Shown here piece after piece: positions 28,529-38,212 of a stretch of 64,000 nt of DNA. A program made the translations under genes and the position numbers. The DNA comes from Paucisalibacillus globulus (GTDB lineage Bacteria; Bacillota; Bacilli; Bacillales; Amphibacillaceae). Each line of letters opens with the position of its first letter. Position 1 is the stretch's first letter. The DNA lies in contig NZ_LT855386.1 of assembly GCF_900184735.1 (NCBI RefSeq), forward strand, positions 124,001 to 188,000, in the 5' to 3' direction. The notes under the pieces are model-generated. The model worked only from the letters and a program-made list of their open reading frames with translations, did not search any database and was not told the origin of the DNA.

Positions 28529-29428
28529 CTAACATTTATTCCAAAAAATCTGTTGTGTTTCCCAGTCTTTTTGTATATCTTCATAGGTTATGACTACTTT
28601 TGCCCCATCTTGTATTAGTTTCAGACAGCCTTTTGTCTGTGTTACTAATGGTGACCCTGGAACTGCATATACTTCTCTACCTTGGTCTAAAGCCTGGTCT
28701 ACCGTAATCATGGTACCACTTTTCTCCGTTGCCTCTACAACTAATGTCGCAAAGCTTAAGCCACTGATTAATCGATTTCTTTCAGGAAAGTGATATTTTT
28801 TTGGCGGTACATTGGGAGGATATTCAGATATAGCTAATCCTTTTTGTACAATTTGATAGAATAATTTTATGTTTTCTCTTGGATAAATATGGTGAAAGCC
28901 ACTACCTAATACAGCGATTGTTTTACCATTTTCATATAATGCTAATTTATGTGCCAAACTATCAATACCCCTGGCCATACCACTGACAATAACCCAATTT
29001 TCTCTAATTAAAGGAGTTACTACAAATTTAACTTTTTGGTTAGCAGTTTCAGAGGGATTTCTAGTTCCAATTACACTAATCGCGGGGGCACCAAATAATA
29101 AGGAGACATTCCCGGCTGCATATAATACTAATGGTGCATCTTTAATTGTTTTTAACATAGGGGGATAGTTTTCGTCAATGATTGTGATGATATGATAATG
29201 TTTTAAGTCCTTTTGGATGTCTTCTATTATCGTATGGCTATGTAGATCCCTATAAAGCTTTTCTGCCATCTTTTTATTGATAGATAGAAAATTACTGATC
29301 TGAGGGGAAGATAATCCATACAGTTTGGATAAAGAGGGGTCTAATTGAAGTAGTCTTCGAAGTTTATTCCTTGATAGTCCACGGCATCGGTGAAGATGTA
29401 TGAGTCTATCTCTATTATTCTTATGCAA
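28529..29428 (-). CDS. dprA: DNA processing protein DprA (Smf)
   Basis: Rossmann-fold protein that loads RecA on incoming single-stranded DNA during transformation; 299 residues. The core motifs ISVIGTRNPSE, SGMARGIDSLAHKLAL, AVLGSGFHHIYPREN, SEYPPNVPPKKYHFPERNRLISGLS and VVEATEKSGTMITVDQALDQGREVYAVPG match the family. The N-terminal part is helix-hairpin-like; there is no C-terminal winged helix. The start is a TTG at 29428 with AAAGGAAG upstream. Confidence 0.96.
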   Translation of the reverse strand: MHKNNRDRLIHLHRCRGLSRNKLRRLLQLDPSLSKLYGLSSPQISNFLSINKKMAEKLYRDLHSHTIIEDIQKDLKHYHIITIIDENYPPMLKTIKDAPLVLYAAGNVSLLFGAPAISVIGTRNPSETANQKVKFVVTPLIRENWVIVSGMARGIDSLAHKLALYENGKTIAVLGSGFHHIYPRENIKLFYQIVQKGLAISEYPPNVPPKKYHFPERNRLISGLSFATLVVEATEKSGTMITVDQALDQGREVYAVPGSPLVTQTKGCLKLIQDGAKVVITYEDIQKDWETQQIFWNKC

Positions 29429-29446
29429 AAATACACTTCCTTTCTA

Positions 29447-29474
29447 TTAATATAGAAGCCATTCGTTGAGTCAA
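29447..29474 (-). promoter_or_regulatory. Candidate promoter of dprA
   Basis: Minus-strand -35 TTGACT (29469..29474) and -10 TATTAA (29447..29452) are 16 bp apart, about 19 bp upstream of the dprA TTG. No ComK box (AAAA-N5-TTTT pairs) is evident next to it. Confidence 0.5.
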
Positions 29475-29494
29475 TATGACATAAAGACTAAAGT

Positions 29495-29526
29495 TAAGAG
29501 GCTGGGACACTTGTACCAGCCTCTTA
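29495..29526 (-). terminator. Terminator-like hairpin after sucCD
   Basis: An 11-bp perfect stem TAAGAGGCTGG/CCAGCCTCTTA with a 10-base loop begins 13 bp after the sucD stop codon. The tail on the minus strand is only moderately T-rich. Confidence 0.75.
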
Positions 29527-29538
29527 TTAAATTTTGAA

Positions 29539-30441
29539 TTAGTGAGTTTTACACTTTTCAGCTAATCCTTGTTCTTCAAGGACACGAATCATAGTCTCTC
29601 CGATAACTGAAGGTGTTTCTGCAACAGCAATACCGCACTCATTCATAACACGGATTTTTTCTTCTGCTGTTCCTTTACCACCAGAGATAATTGCTCCTGC
29701 ATGACCCATACGTTTGCCTGGAGGTGCAGTAGCTCCACCAATAAATCCTACTACTGGTTTTGTCATATTTGCTTTAACCCATTCAGCCGCTTCCTCTTCT
29801 GCAGTACCACCGATTTCACCAATCATTACAACTGCATAAGTTTCAGGGTCTTCATTAAAGGCTTTTAGAACATCGATAAAGTTTGTGCCGTTAACCGGAT
29901 CTCCACCAATACCTACAGCTGTAGTTTGACCATATCCAGCTTGTGAAAGTTGATGTACAGCCTCATATGTCAATGTTCCAGATCGTGAAACAACTCCGAT
30001 ATGACCTTTAGTATGAATATATCCTGGCATAATTCCAATTTTACACTCATCTGGAGAGATTACTCCTGGACAGTTTGGTCCAATTAAACGTGTTTTCTTA
30101 CCTTCCATATATCGTTTAACTTTTACCATATCCAATACAGGAATATGCTCTGTAATACAGATAACTAAATCTAGTTCTGCATCTACTGCTTCAACAATCG
30201 CATCTGCCGCAAATGGTGCAGGAACATAGATAACAGATGCTGTAGCACCTGTAGTATCAACTGCATCCTTTACAGTATTAAACACGGGTACTCCTTCTAC
30301 TTCTGTACCACCTTTTTTAGGTGTTACTCCGCCAACAATCTTCGTACCATATTCAAGCATTTGTTTTGTATGGAATCTAGCTGTTCCGCCAGTAATCCCT
30401 TGGACAATTACTTTTGTATCTTTATTAACATATACACTCAT
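29539..30441 (-). CDS. sucD: Succinyl-CoA synthetase, alpha subunit
   Basis: TCA-cycle enzyme interconverting succinyl-CoA and succinate with nucleoside triphosphate formation; 300 residues. The CoA-binding Rossmann domain ([17 protein letters not shown]) and the phosphohistidine H247 in [14 protein letters not shown] are present, as is [10 protein letters not shown]. It follows sucC by 49 bp in a two-gene operon. Confidence 0.98.
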   Translation of the reverse strand: MSVYVNKDTKVIVQGITGGTARFHTKQMLEYGTKIVGGVTPKKGGTEVEGVPVFNTVKDAVDTTGATASVIYVPAPFAADAIVEAVDAELDLVICITEHIPVLDMVKVKRYMEGKKTRLIGPNCPGVISPDECKIGIMPGYIHTKGHIGVVSRSGTLTYEAVHQLSQAGYGQTTAVGIGGDPVNGTNFIDVLKAFNEDPETYAVVMIGEIGGTAEEEAAEWVKANMTKPVVGFIGGATAPPGKRMGHAGAIISGGKGTAEEKIRVMNECGIAVAETPSVIGETMIRVLEEQGLAEKCKTH

Positions 30442-30490
30442 TTACGTCCGCCCTTTCCAAAATCTAGTCTATTCTATCTACCAAATTTAT

Positions 30491-31657
30491 TTAAGCACCT
30501 TTGACTAAGGATACAATCTTCTCTGCACCATCCGCCATTGAATCTGCAGGAATAATGTTTAATCCAGAATCATTTAAAATTTTCTTCCCTAAATCAACAT
30601 TTGTACCCTCTAAACGAACTACTAGTGGTAGATCTAATCCGACTTCTTTAGTAGCTGCTACTACACCTTCAGCTATTACGTCACATTTCATAATTCCACC
30701 GAAAATGTTAACGAAAATACCTTTTACATTCTTATCGGACAAAATAATTTTAAATGCCTCTGTAACTTTCTCAGCAGTAGCACCGCCCCCAACATCAAGG
30801 AAGTTAGCCGGTTCGCCGCCAGTATGCTTAATGATGTCCATTGTAGACATTGCAAGACCTGCACCATTTACCATACAACCAATGTTTCCGTCTAAAGCTA
30901 CATAGCTAAGGTCAAATTTAGAAGCCTCAATTTCTTTTTCATCTTCTTCATCTAAGTCACGGTACTCTGTTACGTCTTTTTGACGATATAAAGCATTATC
31001 ATCAAAATTTAATTTAGCATCTAATGCTAATACTTCACCATCGCCAGTTGTAACAAGTGGGTTAATTTCAGCAATAGAACAATCTTTTTCTACAAACGCT
31101 TGATATAAGCCCATCATGAATTTAACTGCTTTACTATTTAATTCATCTGGAATATTAATATTAAATGCTAGTCTACGAGCTTGATAAGGTAGTAAACCAA
31201 CAACAGGATCAATTACTTCTTTAAAAATCTTTTCTGGAGTTTCTGCTGCTACTTCTTCAATTTCAGTTCCACCTTCTTCAGATGCCATCAAGACAACACG
31301 AGAAGTGGCACGTTCAAGAACAACCCCTACATAATATTCTTTTTGAATATCGCAGCCCTCTTCAATTAGTAAACGCTTAACTTCTTTGCCCTCTGGACCA
31401 GTTTGATGTGTTACAAGTGTTTTACCAAGAATTTCATTAGCATATGTACGTACTTCATCTAAATTCTTAGCAACTTTTACACCACCAGCTTTACCACGTC
31501 CACCAGCATGAATTTGTGCTTTAACTACAGTTACTGATGTGCCTAATTTCTCAGCTGCCTCTACAGCTTCATCTACTGTATATGCAACATATCCATTAGG
31601 AACCTTTACACCATATTTGCGTAAAATTTCTTTCCCTTGGTACTCATGAATATTCAT
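30491..31657 (-). CDS. sucC: Succinyl-CoA synthetase, beta subunit
   Basis: Nucleotide-binding subunit, 388 residues from the ATG at 31657 ([12 protein letters not shown]), which has GGGAGG 7 bp upstream. An ATP-grasp domain ([16 protein letters not shown]) and a C-terminal CoA-ligase domain ([28 protein letters not shown]) are intact. A longer reading frame to 31681 would include the ribosome binding site and is rejected. Confidence 0.98.
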   Translation of the reverse strand: MNIHEYQGKEILRKYGVKVPNGYVAYTVDEAVEAAEKLGTSVTVVKAQIHAGGRGKAGGVKVAKNLDEVRTYANEILGKTLVTHQTGPEGKEVKRLLIEEGCDIQKEYYVGVVLERATSRVVLMASEEGGTEIEEVAAETPEKIFKEVIDPVVGLLPYQARRLAFNINIPDELNSKAVKFMMGLYQAFVEKDCSIAEINPLVTTGDGEVLALDAKLNFDDNALYRQKDVTEYRDLDEEDEKEIEASKFDLSYVALDGNIGCMVNGAGLAMSTMDIIKHTGGEPANFLDVGGGATAEKVTEAFKIILSDKNVKGIFVNIFGGIMKCDVIAEGVVAATKEVGLDLPLVVRLEGTNVDLGKKILNDSGLNIIPADSMADGAEKIVSLVKGA

Positions 31658-31690
31658 TCTTTGTCCTCCCATCAAAATCACTGCATTTTC

Positions 31691-31719
31691 ATTGTATTAA
31701 AAAACAAATAAATGTACAA
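31691..31719 (-). promoter_or_regulatory. SigA-type promoter of sucCD
   Basis: Minus-strand -35 TTGTAC (31714..31719) and -10 TACAAT (31691..31696) are 17 bp apart, 33 bp upstream of the sucC ATG. Confidence 0.78.
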
Positions 31720-31748
31720 GAAAAGAGAAATTATTTGTCGTAATTTAA

Positions 31749-32030
31749 CTAATATTTATTACTTTGTTCCATTTTCTTGTCTGTTTGGTAGATAAATGCA
31801 AATACCTCTGCAACAGCCTGATACAATTCTTCTGGAATTCTTTCATTTATATCCAGTTCAGAAAGTAATTCAATTAGAGTATTATCTTCTAATATTGGGA
31901 TCTGGTTTTCTTTAGCTTTCTTGATGATTTGATTAGCTACAAGCCCCTTACCTGTTGCACTGACTCGCGGAGCATACGTTTGTTCTTGATCATAGCTTAA
32001 TGCAACAGCTTTCTGTCTTTTTTCACTCAT
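31749..32030 (-). CDS. ylqH: FlhB C-terminal-domain homologue YlqH
   Basis: Orphan 93-residue protein matching the cytoplasmic FlhB domain (ALSYDQEQTYAPRVSATGKGLVANQIIKKAKENQIPILEDNTLIELLSELDINERIPEELYQAVAEVFAFIYQ, read in pieces). It lacks the NPTH autocleavage motif and the membrane part. Its start overlaps ylqG by 4 bp, and the pair lies between rnhB and sucC, as in B. subtilis. FlhB-like fragments can partly replace the FlhB C-terminal domain in some bacteria; its role here is not known. Confidence 0.92.
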   Translation of the reverse strand: MSEKRQKAVALSYDQEQTYAPRVSATGKGLVANQIIKKAKENQIPILEDNTLIELLSELDINERIPEELYQAVAEVFAFIYQTDKKMEQSNKY

Positions 32031-33721
32031 ATTCGTAGGTCAACTCCCTTGGAAGAGGAATACTGGTTATATTTCAAAAATTTATTTTTGGTATGGTTTA
32101 ATTCTTGACTACTTAACGGTTTATGGCTGACATTAGACAAATGATAATTGATATTCTCTAACCCTTCCTTCAACAAAGATTGTAAAGGTCTCATAATATC
32201 TTCTATCGAATTATCATTTAGTATGGTTAATGATATTGACCTTTTTTGCACATGCATATCCACTACTGTCTTTTTGATTGTTGCGAGATCCAGGTAAAAT
32301 ACCACTCTGCAAAAATCAGGGTCTATCTCACCATTATCTTTTTTCTTTCCTTCAAAATCTAATTCTACATCGCTTTCTATCCCTAATTTGCTAGCTGGAA
32401 CGATTAAATTAGCTTGAAGAAATTCACCCGTCTCCTGTATGGATTGCAACTGCATTCCGTTTACAAATTGTAAAAACTTATTGGCTTGATCCTGTACTAA
32501 TCCGTCACTAGTTTGAACTAATGATAGGAGTATTGCCTTTAATGAGTTCGCTGGATTTTTTTCATCATGCAAGATAGACTTTTCATATTGCAAACCAACA
32601 TTTTCCAACATATTTCTTGTCTGTTCAGCAAATGAATCCTTAATTAATTGGTGCGAAAAACGGTCAAGGCTCAATAGTTTATCACTATGAGCTAATACTT
32701 CCAATTCCTGTAATAAGTTTTGTAACTGTTGTGGGTTATTAACGAGATGAGCGCTGTTAATCTGTAAAGGTTGAAGAACATTTTGTTTAACTTCTTTTAC
32801 TAAATTGGCAAAAACTTCTACAGCTAACGGCTTTTTATTCCCAATACTGGATTGTAAATTATCCCCATATATAGTTAGGATTGATAATACATTGTTACGG
32901 ATGGAATCAATTTTAAATAGATTCTGTAACTTATCCACATCTACAAGCGTGTTTACTTCTAATACATTTCCATTTGAAATATTTTTTACCCGATTACTCC
33001 ACTCAGTAAACTGCGAATCATGATCAATTATTTGGATGGATTTCAGCAGATGGAATAATTCCTTATTTTCTGCTATTACAAGTAATTTGGAAAGAAGTTT
33101 ATCTTGGCTAATCACACTATTAAACTTATCATAAATAACTTGTTTATGATTATCCTTTAGTGTTGGGGTGTTTTGGACTGCCTTGTCTAATGCTCCAAGT
33201 CTTTCTGTGAAACTACTTACTAATCTCTCCTGAAGAGATTCGAATATAGAATCTGTAAGTGGAATTCGTTTTGCTATCATCTCAAGTAAAACATTTTGGG
33301 CTTGTCTTTTATCTGGTGTCCCTTCTAATAAAGCTATTGCACGTTGTAATTGGCCCTTATTGAAAGGAATTTTCCTCTCAAGAAGTGTGTTTACAAACAC
33401 ATGATTTACTTTTGTTGATTTAATCCCTAAGTGCGAGAATAGTTCTTGCAGATGGGACTTACTATTGTAAGTCAGAGCATCCCCTAATACTTTTAAATGG
33501 ATCATATTTTCTGTTGACCCAACTTGAAAATGGTATCTTTCTCCAACTGCTAGTGAAGCTTCTAGCTGGGCGATTAATTTATTTGTACCAAGTTGAATGC
33601 TAGCCTTATTATTTGGGTAAAGCTTTAGTATTCTGCCTTGTATAATTTGCCCTTTCCTGAGCATTTGAGGTGTATCTTGCAGTTTCTGCAATTGATTGCC
33701 TAACACTTTTTGAATACTCAA
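32027..33721 (-). CDS. ylqG: YlqG-family protein (FliK-like hook-length-control domain)
   Basis: Large 564-residue protein of unknown function, the B. subtilis YlqG counterpart by position and length. It is rich in Leu, Gln and Asn and lacks transmembrane segments. The C-terminal region (about 435-540) resembles the FliK C-terminal domain (CRVVFYLDLATIKKTVVDMHVQKRSISLTI). With ylqH downstream, the pair is a FliK-FlhB-like couple outside the flagellar operon. A function is not established. Confidence 0.85.
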   Translation of the reverse strand: MSIQKVLGNQLQKLQDTPQMLRKGQIIQGRILKLYPNNKASIQLGTNKLIAQLEASLAVGERYHFQVGSTENMIHLKVLGDALTYNSKSHLQELFSHLGIKSTKVNHVFVNTLLERKIPFNKGQLQRAIALLEGTPDKRQAQNVLLEMIAKRIPLTDSIFESLQERLVSSFTERLGALDKAVQNTPTLKDNHKQVIYDKFNSVISQDKLLSKLLVIAENKELFHLLKSIQIIDHDSQFTEWSNRVKNISNGNVLEVNTLVDVDKLQNLFKIDSIRNNVLSILTIYGDNLQSSIGNKKPLAVEVFANLVKEVKQNVLQPLQINSAHLVNNPQQLQNLLQELEVLAHSDKLLSLDRFSHQLIKDSFAEQTRNMLENVGLQYEKSILHDEKNPANSLKAILLSLVQTSDGLVQDQANKFLQFVNGMQLQSIQETGEFLQANLIVPASKLGIESDVELDFEGKKKDNGEIDPDFCRVVFYLDLATIKKTVVDMHVQKRSISLTILNDNSIEDIMRPLQSLLKEGLENINYHLSNVSHKPLSSQELNHTKNKFLKYNQYSSSKGVDLRI

Positions 33722-33736
33722 CTAGATCACTCACTT

Positions 33737-34504
33737 CTAGATATTCTCTCTAACTGGTGCAAATGATTTGCGGTGATATGGTGAAATTCCATATTCATTT
33801 AATGCTTCCATATGATACTTTGTACCATAACCCATATTTGATTTAAAATCATACATCGGGTACTCTTCATGAATCTTATTCATCAAACGGTCTCGGGTAA
33901 CTTTAGCTAAAATACTAGCTGCTGCAATCGAAATACTCTTTGCATCACCCTTGATAATAGATTCAGAGGTACATGGGAGATTATCTAATCTTACTGCATC
34001 AATTAGTACATGATCAGCTGGCGTATCTAACAGTAGCAATGCCTCTTTCATTGCCAGTTTAGTTGCTTCAAAAATATTTACTCTATCTATTGTCTGATTG
34101 TCTATAACAGATACACTATAGCTAATAGCATTTTCTTTAATATATTCAAAGAACTCATTGCGTTTCGTTTCACTTATCTGTTTGGAATCATTTAAACCTA
34201 TGAGCTTAAAATCTTCTGGTAGAATAACCGCTGCAGCTACCACAGGACCAGCAAGTGGACCTCTTCCAGCTTCGTCTATACCAGCAATCATTTCCTTCCC
34301 TTTTAAACGGCTATTTCGTTCATATGTACACATTTCATAAAAATCTTTTTCAAGCATCTGTCTTTTTTGCTTATCTTTCTCGTACTTTGCAATTAGTTGT
34401 TGTACACCTTTGCGTGTATCATTTTTTAATGTTGCTATTTCTGTTTCTGTAAGTTCTTCTTCAGTAAATAATGTTTTTATTTCTGAAATTGATAGCTTCC
34501 CCAT
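33737..34504 (-). CDS. rnhB: Ribonuclease HII
   Basis: Cleaves the RNA strand of RNA-DNA hybrids and removes misinserted ribonucleotides; 255 residues. The catalytic acidic residues begin with D77-E78 in [19 protein letters not shown]; the later Asp in HVLIDAVRL and the [14 protein letters not shown] block are present. The roughly 70-residue N-terminal extension is usual in Bacillaceae. It is followed by ylqG after 16 bp. A repeat element lies about 100 bp upstream of its start. Confidence 0.97.
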   Translation of the reverse strand: MGKLSISEIKTLFTEEELTETEIATLKNDTRKGVQQLIAKYEKDKQKRQMLEKDFYEMCTYERNSRLKGKEMIAGIDEAGRGPLAGPVVAAAVILPEDFKLIGLNDSKQISETKRNEFFEYIKENAISYSVSVIDNQTIDRVNIFEATKLAMKEALLLLDTPADHVLIDAVRLDNLPCTSESIIKGDAKSISIAAASILAKVTRDRLMNKIHEEYPMYDFKSNMGYGTKYHMEALNEYGISPYHRKSFAPVRENI

Positions 34505-34846
34505 GTTTACACCTATCTTTCTTCTTTTTATATCGACACTATCTAGAGATGTATTAGACTGTTTTCTAAAAGATTGTTGTCTTCCCAGTATTTAACAAAG
34601 AGTAGATAGAAACTGCGCGGTAACGTACTATTAACCCTCATAATTAAAAGAGGATAGTGGAACGATTACCGCTCCGGCAGAAGACTCCTGCGGGAATAGC
34701 ACGTGTCCGAAGACAGAGCAGTTCCTATCAAAATAGTATCAAACTGTACTCAAATAGCCTTATCTAATCAAATATGTTGAATGGTTTATGACCAATAATT
34801 GATAAAGTAAAAAAAGAAAAGACATCCATCATTATGACGTATGTCT
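34505..34846. other. 342-bp gap upstream of rnhB with a repeat element
   Basis: It holds an AT-rich rnhB leader, the short repeat copy (34604..34731) and the rbgA terminator (34809..34847). A TCTAAAAGA-GTTGT stretch at 34564..34580 resembles the outer flank of the long copy at 46202. No gene is seen. Confidence 0.7.
34604..34731. repeat. Short copy of the palindromic intergenic repeat (R1)
   Basis: A 128-bp element. The left end GATAGAAACTGCGCGGTA (34605..34622) and the right end GCAGTTCCTATCAA (34718..34731) are near-inverted copies of each other and match the ends of the long copies. The inside retains ACCGCTCCGGCAGAA (34668..34682) and then a block from arm A (34682..34714) in the opposite orientation to that of the long copies. 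Most of both arms is missing. Confidence 0.85.
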
Positions 34847-34847
34847 T
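34809..34847 (-). terminator. Intrinsic terminator of rbgA
   Basis: Minus-strand stem AAGACATACGTCA / TGATGGATGTCTT with two mismatches is followed by TTCTTTTTTT. It begins at the last base of the rbgA stop codon. Confidence 0.8.
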
Positions 34848-35701
34848 CATTGTCCTTCTGTTGGTCTCTCTAAGGTAATATTCCCTAATCGGCCTGTTCT
34901 TAAATCACGGAGTACAAGGTCTGAAACTTTATCTAAGTTAACAGTCCCGCCGCTTTCTAGTGCACCCCTTAATTTCCCAATTTTATTAAATATATCCAGC
35001 ATATCCTCATCATTTGATTCAATTTGATAACGTTCTTCTAATTGAGCAGGATAATAAGCTTTCAAATAATTAATCACATATACTACTATATCTTGTAAGG
35101 AAAGTAATTGATCCTTTATTGTTCCGATTGCAGCCAATCGATAAGCAACTTCTTGGTCCTCAAACTTTGGCCAGAGAATACCAGGTGTATCAAGTAAATC
35201 AAATTCCTTCTTCACCTTAATCCAAAGCTGTTGCTTCGTTACACCAGGGCGATCTCCTACTTTAGCTATTTTCTTATTTGCTAATCGATTAATTAACGTA
35301 GACTTTCCAACATTTGGTATACCAACAATAATTGCTCTTGCTGGCCTAGGTTTTATTCCCTTTTTCAATAGTTTTTCTAGCTTTATTTGTCCTAATTCTT
35401 TAGCTTGCTGAATGACTCGGTTGATATCAGTTTTATCATTTACATTTACCGCAATTGCTGGAATATCGTTTTCTTTATAATATTCTATCCATTCATTTGT
35501 TACCTTTGGATCAGCTAAATCACGCTTCATTAATAATACCATTTTTGATTTATTTTGTAGCACTTGGCGCAACATTGGATTTTGGGACGACAATGGCGCA
35601 CGCGCATCCACTAACTCCATCACAAAATCAACAAGTTTAAGCTTTTCTTCAATTTCTCGTCTCGCTTTTGCCATATGGCCTGGAAACCATTGTATTGTCA
35701 T
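34847..35701 (-). CDS. rbgA: Ribosome biogenesis GTPase RbgA (YlqF)
   Basis: Circularly permuted GTPase needed for late maturation of the 50S subunit; 284 residues. The G4-like motif LMKRDLAD (57-64) precedes the P-loop GIPNVGKST (127-135) and DTPG, the permuted order. The N-terminal WFPGHMAKA motif is the family mark. It lies 5 bp after lepB, as in B. subtilis. Confidence 0.98.
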   Translation of the reverse strand: MTIQWFPGHMAKARREIEEKLKLVDFVMELVDARAPLSSQNPMLRQVLQNKSKMVLLMKRDLADPKVTNEWIEYYKENDIPAIAVNVNDKTDINRVIQQAKELGQIKLEKLLKKGIKPRPARAIIVGIPNVGKSTLINRLANKKIAKVGDRPGVTKQQLWIKVKKEFDLLDTPGILWPKFEDQEVAYRLAAIGTIKDQLLSLQDIVVYVINYLKAYYPAQLEERYQIESNDEDMLDIFNKIGKLRGALESGGTVNLDKVSDLVLRDLRTGRLGNITLERPTEGQ

Positions 35702-35706
35702 ACCGT

Positions 35707-36252
35707 TTACTCTCCTATAAACTCGAATCGGTCAAATGGCCAATAGATAACACTCGCTTTACCAACAATCTGATCAATAGGTATTGGCCCAAGCAACCTG
35801 CTATCAGTTGAATTTGTCCTATTATCACCTAGAACAAAGACATGTCCTTCTGGCACGATTGAATAATTCCCTTTAATTTGTTCTAAAGTAAAATCATTCG
35901 TATATAAATCGATGTTATTATCGGTAAAGAACTTTTCCTCTATAGGCTGACCATTTATGTATAAATTATTATCTTTATATGCAACATGTTCACCGGGTAA
36001 AGCGATGACTCGTTTTATAAAATCCTTTTGATCATTCGCATGAAAAACTACTATATCAAATCTTTCTGGCTCATCAAACCGATACGTAAACTTGTTAACT
36101 ATCATTTGATCGCGATCTTGAAGTGTTGGTTGCATGGAAGGACCATCAACAATTATCGGTGTAAATAGAAAGGTTCTTACTAGAAAGGCTAATCCAAACG
36201 CAATTAAAAGAGCCTTAATCCAATCTAACCATTCACTCTTTCCTTTTGCCAT
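35707..36252 (-). CDS. lepB: Type I signal peptidase
   Basis: Membrane-bound serine protease that removes signal peptides from secreted proteins; 181 residues. One N-terminal transmembrane anchor (about 12-32) precedes the catalytic Ser39 (GPSMQPTL) and general base Lys80 (DFIKRVIALPG); box E GDNRTNSTDSR is intact. It is of the SipS/SipT type. It begins just after the rplS terminator and is followed by rbgA. Confidence 0.97.
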   Translation of the reverse strand: MAKGKSEWLDWIKALLIAFGLAFLVRTFLFTPIIVDGPSMQPTLQDRDQMIVNKFTYRFDEPERFDIVVFHANDQKDFIKRVIALPGEHVAYKDNNLYINGQPIEEKFFTDNNIDLYTNDFTLEQIKGNYSIVPEGHVFVLGDNRTNSTDSRLLGPIPIDQIVGKASVIYWPFDRFEFIGE

Positions 36253-36301
36253 ACTCTAACCTCCGAAACCTACTGAATATATCGTATCCTAATACTTTTA
36301 T

Positions 36302-36340
36302 TATGTAAAAAGGAGCTTGAACAAAGTACCAAGCTCCTTA
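36302..36340 (-). terminator. Intrinsic terminator of rplS
   Basis: A 10-bp perfect stem AAGGAGCTTG/CAAGCTCCTT (36310..36319, 36330..36339) with a 10-base loop is followed on the minus strand by TTTTAC. It lies about 25 bp after the rplS stop. Confidence 0.85.
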
Positions 36341-36366
36341 CAAACAATACATTTCGTTTTACAGTC

Positions 36367-36711
36367 TTATCGACGTTCTTTGATACGTGCTGCTTTTCCG
36401 CGTAGGTTACGAAGATAGTATAATTTCGCACGGCGAACAATACCACGTCGAGTTACTTCGATTTTATCAAGACGAGGAGAATGTACTGGGAAAGTACGTT
36501 CAACACCTACACCGTAAGAAATTTTTCTTACTGTAAATGTCTCGCTGATTCCACCGTTTTGACGTTTAATAACGACACCTTCGAATATCTGAATACGTTC
36601 ACGAGTTCCTTCAACAACTTTAACGTGAACTTTTACAGTATCTCCTGGGCGGAAATCAGGATGATCAGTACGAAGTTGATCTTTTGTGATTTCTTCGATT
36701 AGTTTTTGCAT
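36367..36711 (-). CDS. rplS: 50S ribosomal protein L19
   Basis: Large-subunit protein at the intersubunit interface; 114 residues. Family motifs [46 protein letters not shown] and the basic AKLYYLR...[10 protein letters not shown] end are intact. It is separated from trmD by 231 bp that hold its own promoter and an about 90-nt leader. Confidence 0.99.
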   Translation of the reverse strand: MQKLIEEITKDQLRTDHPDFRPGDTVKVHVKVVEGTRERIQIFEGVVIKRQNGGISETFTVRKISYGVGVERTFPVHSPRLDKIEVTRRGIVRRAKLYYLRNLRGKAARIKERR

Positions 36712-36806
36712 CCTGCTTCACTCCTTCCAAACCAATGCTCATAATACAAGATGGTAACAGCGGAACATCGTTTATATGCACTTAATCGTACTTAAGCACA
36801 ATAAAT

Positions 36807-36835
36807 AATATATCATAATTAGTGATAGACTTCAA
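36807..36835 (-). promoter_or_regulatory. SigA-type promoter of rplS with leader
   Basis: Minus-strand -35 TTGAAG (36830..36835) and -10 TATATT (36807..36812) are 17 bp apart. The transcript would have an about 90-nt leader before rplS. B. subtilis and relatives have an L19 autoregulatory leader at this place; I cannot verify the fold here. Confidence 0.75.
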
Positions 36836-36942
36836 CTAGATATTAAAAAATATCATTTAATTCATATGTAGGTTTTTCACTCAAATTGTAACTTACACAC
36901 AATCCGCGATTAGAGTCTGATAACTTTAACCTATGACCTTTG

Positions 36943-37683
36943 TTATTTTACTTCTTTACTTTCTATTTCTTGTAAGAACTTCTTTTCTTCCTCTGTTAAA
37001 GGATAGTTCTCTAGCAAATCTTTTCGGCGTTGGTAAGTTCTTTTCAGTGATTCGTTCTTACGCCAAGATTCAATTTTGGCGTGGTCACCAGATGTTAGAA
37101 CTTCAGGAACCTTTAATCCTCTAAAATCAGCTGGTCTTGTATAGTGAGGATGTTCTAGTAATCCAGTAGAAAATGAATCTTGTGGTGCAGATTCCTCATT
37201 TCCAAGTACATCAGGTAATAGTCTAACAACACTATCAACCACTACCATCGCACCTAGTTCTCCTCCTGTTAATACATAGTCACCAATTGAAATTTCATCT
37301 GTCACAAGATGCTCTCGTATACGTTCATCATAGCCCTCATAATGACCACAAATAAGAATTATATGATCTTCTTTAGCTAATTCCTCTGCTTTTTTCTGTG
37401 TGTACCGCTCCCCTTGCGGACACATTAGGACAACTCGGGGAGTTGAAACTTTATCTCTTGTAATCGATTCGACCGCATCAAATATAGGTTGTGGAGCTAA
37501 TACCATACCAGCTCCTCCCCCATATGGATAATCATCCACTTTTTTATGTTTGTTTTGTGTATATTCTCGGAAATTTATTAAATTGTAATGGAACTTATTC
37601 TTTTCTTGGGCTTTTTTTAAGATAGAAGTATTAAAGACACTTTCAATCATTTCTGGGAATAAGGTTAAGATGTCTATTTGCAT
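36943..37683 (-). CDS. trmD: tRNA (guanine-N1)-methyltransferase TrmD
   Basis: SPOUT methyltransferase making m1G37 in tRNA; 246 residues. The knot motifs [13 protein letters not shown] and [31 protein letters not shown] are intact. Its start overlaps the rimM stop by one base, so the two are coupled. Confidence 0.98.
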   Translation of the reverse strand: MQIDILTLFPEMIESVFNTSILKKAQEKNKFHYNLINFREYTQNKHKKVDDYPYGGGAGMVLAPQPIFDAVESITRDKVSTPRVVLMCPQGERYTQKKAEELAKEDHIILICGHYEGYDERIREHLVTDEISIGDYVLTGGELGAMVVVDSVVRLLPDVLGNEESAPQDSFSTGLLEHPHYTRPADFRGLKVPEVLTSGDHAKIESWRKNESLKRTYQRRKDLLENYPLTEEEKKFLQEIESKEVK

Positions 37684-38198
37684 TACTCAAGCAACCCTTC
37701 CATAGGTTCTATTACAATTCTTTTACCTTCCACATTAATGTCGATTACAACATCTTCAATATAAGGAATTAATATATCTTTACCTTTAGAAGGTTTTACT
37801 ACCCAAACATCATTAGCTCCAGGTGATAATATTTCTTTTACGAACCCTAAAGACTCCCCTTCACCAGTAAATACTTCACACCCGATGATCTCATGATAAT
37901 AATACTCATTCTCTCCAAGCTCTGAAAGTTGTGATTCTGGTATTTTCAAGCTTGATCCCTTAAAATGCTCTACATCATTAATATTATCTAAACCCTTAAA
38001 ATGTACTAAATCAAATCCCTTATGGATTCGGTGACCATCAATAATTAGTTCACTAACTAACTTATCTCCTGTAAAAAGATAAAGAGTGTTCCCAATATCA
38101 AATCGTTCTTCAAAATCACTTACACGAAGAACCTTAACATCTCCACGGATTCCATGTGTATTTATTATTTTTCCAACAGTAAACATTTTTTCTTTCAT
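37683..38198 (-). CDS. rimM: 16S rRNA processing protein RimM
   Basis: Maturation factor for the head of the 30S subunit; 171 residues. The N-terminal RimM domain ([16 protein letters not shown]) and C-terminal PRC-barrel ([13 protein letters not shown]...[21 protein letters not shown]) are present. It lies between ylqD and trmD. Confidence 0.97.
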   Translation of the reverse strand: MKEKMFTVGKIINTHGIRGDVKVLRVSDFEERFDIGNTLYLFTGDKLVSELIIDGHRIHKGFDLVHFKGLDNINDVEHFKGSSLKIPESQLSELGENEYYYHEIIGCEVFTGEGESLGFVKEILSPGANDVWVVKPSKGKDILIPYIEDVVIDINVEGKRIVIEPMEGLLE

Positions 38199-38212
38199 TT
38201 TTTCCTCACCTA

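Noticed and set aside
34605-34731. Rho-independent terminator upstream of rnhB
   Set aside because: The segment matches the dispersed repeat at both ends and has no T-tract; the rbgA terminator is a separate hairpin at 34809..34847.
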